From Clostridia bacterium (lineage in GTDB: Bacteria; Bacillota; Clostridia; CAKSNL01; HGM11501), in the NCBI GenBank assembly GCA_030535815.1, contig JAUNRD010000083.1, positions 1-7,420 on the forward strand: a stretch of 7,420 nucleotides of DNA, read 5' to 3'. The position numbers and the translations under genes were made by a program. Each line of letters starts with the position of its first letter. Positions within the stretch are counted from its first letter, which is position 1. The notes beneath the pieces are model-generated. The model was not told the origin of the DNA and did not search any database. It saw only the letters and a list, made by a program, of their open reading frames with translations. Positions 7,227 through 7,420 of the stretch are shown piece by piece.

Positions 7227-7234
7227 CCCTCCCC
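7227..7234 (-). promoter_or_regulatory. Ribosome binding site of the first operon gene
   Basis: GGGGAGGG on the minus strand lies 5 nt (TTAAC) before ATG 7221. It supports 7221 rather than 7166 as the original translation start of the glycosidase, since nothing comparable precedes 7166. Confidence 0.85.
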
Positions 7235-7246
7235 TTTATTTTTACA

Positions 7247-7260
7247 AGGATAATTATACT
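7247..7260. promoter_or_regulatory. Dyad over the -10 box, possible Lrp-type operator
   Basis: On the plus strand AGGATAATTATACT is a 14-bp palindrome with one mismatched pair. An AT-rich centre with AG at one end and CT at the other is the general form of Lrp-type sites; the spacing is 1 bp longer than the E. coli consensus as I recall it. It covers the -10 box of the operon that encodes an Lrp-family regulator. Much of the symmetry comes from the TATAAT element itself, so chance is a real alternative. Confidence 0.3.
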
Positions 7261-7281
7261 ACACAGCCCTTGTTTAGTCAA
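7253..7281 (-). promoter_or_regulatory. SigA-type promoter of the glycosidase-lrp-alr operon
   Basis: On the minus strand TTGACT (7281-7276) is separated by exactly 17 nt from a perfect TATAAT (7258-7253). Transcription should start near 7246, about 25 nt before ATG 7221, with the GGGGAGGG site in the leader. The -35 directly abuts the U-tract of the preceding terminator. ACAAGG (7244-7249) and CCTTGT (7268-7273) form an inverted pair around the -10 and could be operator half-sites. Confidence 0.88.
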
Positions 7282-7282
7282 T

Positions 7283-7318
7283 AAAAAAGCCTCACTTTTT
7301 TCAGAAAAAGTGAGGCTT
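7283..7318 (-). terminator. Intrinsic terminator of the unit upstream of the operon
   Basis: Arms AAGCCTCACTTTTT (7287-7300) and AAAAAGTGAGGCTT (7305-7318) pair perfectly over 14 bp around a 4-nt loop. On the minus strand the hairpin is followed by TTTTTT (7288-7283), while on the plus strand no T-run follows. It therefore ends a minus-strand transcript coming from beyond the right edge and insulates the operon promoter. Confidence 0.93.
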
Positions 7319-7420
7319 ATGGACGGGATAGTATCTGTAAGGCTTTATGTTATTCTTCCCTAAGGCGCAGCGTTTACGATGCACCGCCGGTATGCGAATC
7401 CGTTGAGGCGCTCAGAAAAA
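7319..7420 (-). other. Unassigned 3' region of an upstream minus-strand transcript
   Basis: This segment precedes the terminator, so it should be the end of a gene or RNA mostly outside the window. Two minus-strand frames are open at the edge. One ends at TAA 7376-7374 (tail FLSASTDSHTGGAS) and the other at TAG 7362-7360 (tail FSERLNGFAYRRCIVNAAP). Neither tail is recognisable, and an RNA gene cannot be excluded. A weak, bulged GC-rich inverted repeat is present at about 7362-7386. Confidence 0.4.

Larger units (their letters stand above)
1236..7246 (-). other. Predicted transcription unit: GH106-like glycosidase, lrp, alr, GH36 alpha-galactosidase
   Basis: One strong promoter (7253-7281) and one strong terminator (1198-1232) bracket four same-strand genes. 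The first two gaps are 9 and 12 nt, with each ribosome binding site overlapping the previous stop, so those three genes are almost surely co-transcribed. The 87-nt gap before the alpha-galactosidase holds a palindrome and possible promoter, so membership of that gene is less certain. Confidence 0.7.

Noticed and set aside
7283..7318. Plus-strand terminator at the 7287-7318 hairpin
   Set aside because: No T-run follows the hairpin on the plus strand and no plus-strand gene precedes it; the U-tract is on the minus strand.
7319..7420. 3' end of RNase P RNA, prompted by AACATAAAGCCTTACAG followed by a possible P1 strand ACTATCCCGTCC
   Set aside because: The universally conserved ACAnAAnnnGGCUUA spacing is 2 nt short and the GGCUUA core is not matched, so the P4 helix would not form.

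Overview
The window looks like a stretch of a low- to mid-GC Bacillota (Clostridia-type) chromosome, perhaps a gut anaerobe. The support is purine-rich AGGAGG-type ribosome binding sites, textbook TTGACA/TATAAT promoters, short hairpin terminators with U-tracts, and Firmicute-style Alr, ComF and CpsB proteins. No species can be named. Every convincing gene is on the minus strand, so transcription runs from right to left. No mobile element, CRISPR array or tRNA was seen.

Layout in transcription order. (1) 7319-7420 is the unassigned end of an upstream unit, closed by an intrinsic terminator (7283-7318). (2) A strong promoter (7253-7281) directly after that terminator drives an apparent four-gene operon: a GH106-like glycoside hydrolase (5133-7166, with a frameshifted 5' end reaching 7221), an Lrp/AsnC-family regulator (4641-5123), alanine racemase (3522-4628) and a GH36 alpha-galactosidase (1236-3434). 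The first three genes are 9 and 12 nt apart. The last gap is 87 nt and holds a perfect 11-bp inverted repeat next to a TATAAT box, so the alpha-galactosidase may be separately controlled. A terminator at 1198-1232 closes the unit. (3) A second unit with its own near-consensus promoter (1165-1193) encodes a ComF-type phosphoribosyltransferase-like protein (436-1134) and, 2 nt later, a CpsB/YwqE-type PHP phosphatase (1-433) cut by the window edge.

How the genes may work together: both glycosidases lack signal peptides, so they probably act in the cytoplasm on imported glycans; no transporter is visible. The regulator next to alanine racemase recalls the Lrp-type regulator/DadX pairing of proteobacteria, but no alanine dehydrogenase is present. 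Linking an alanine-responsive control pair to glycan genes is inference. The clearest anomaly is the glycosidase 5' end: the good ribosome binding site and ATG lead into a 14-codon frame that stops, while the conserved protein continues in the +1 frame. One extra A in an A4 run would explain it. I see no strong case for a wholly new system.
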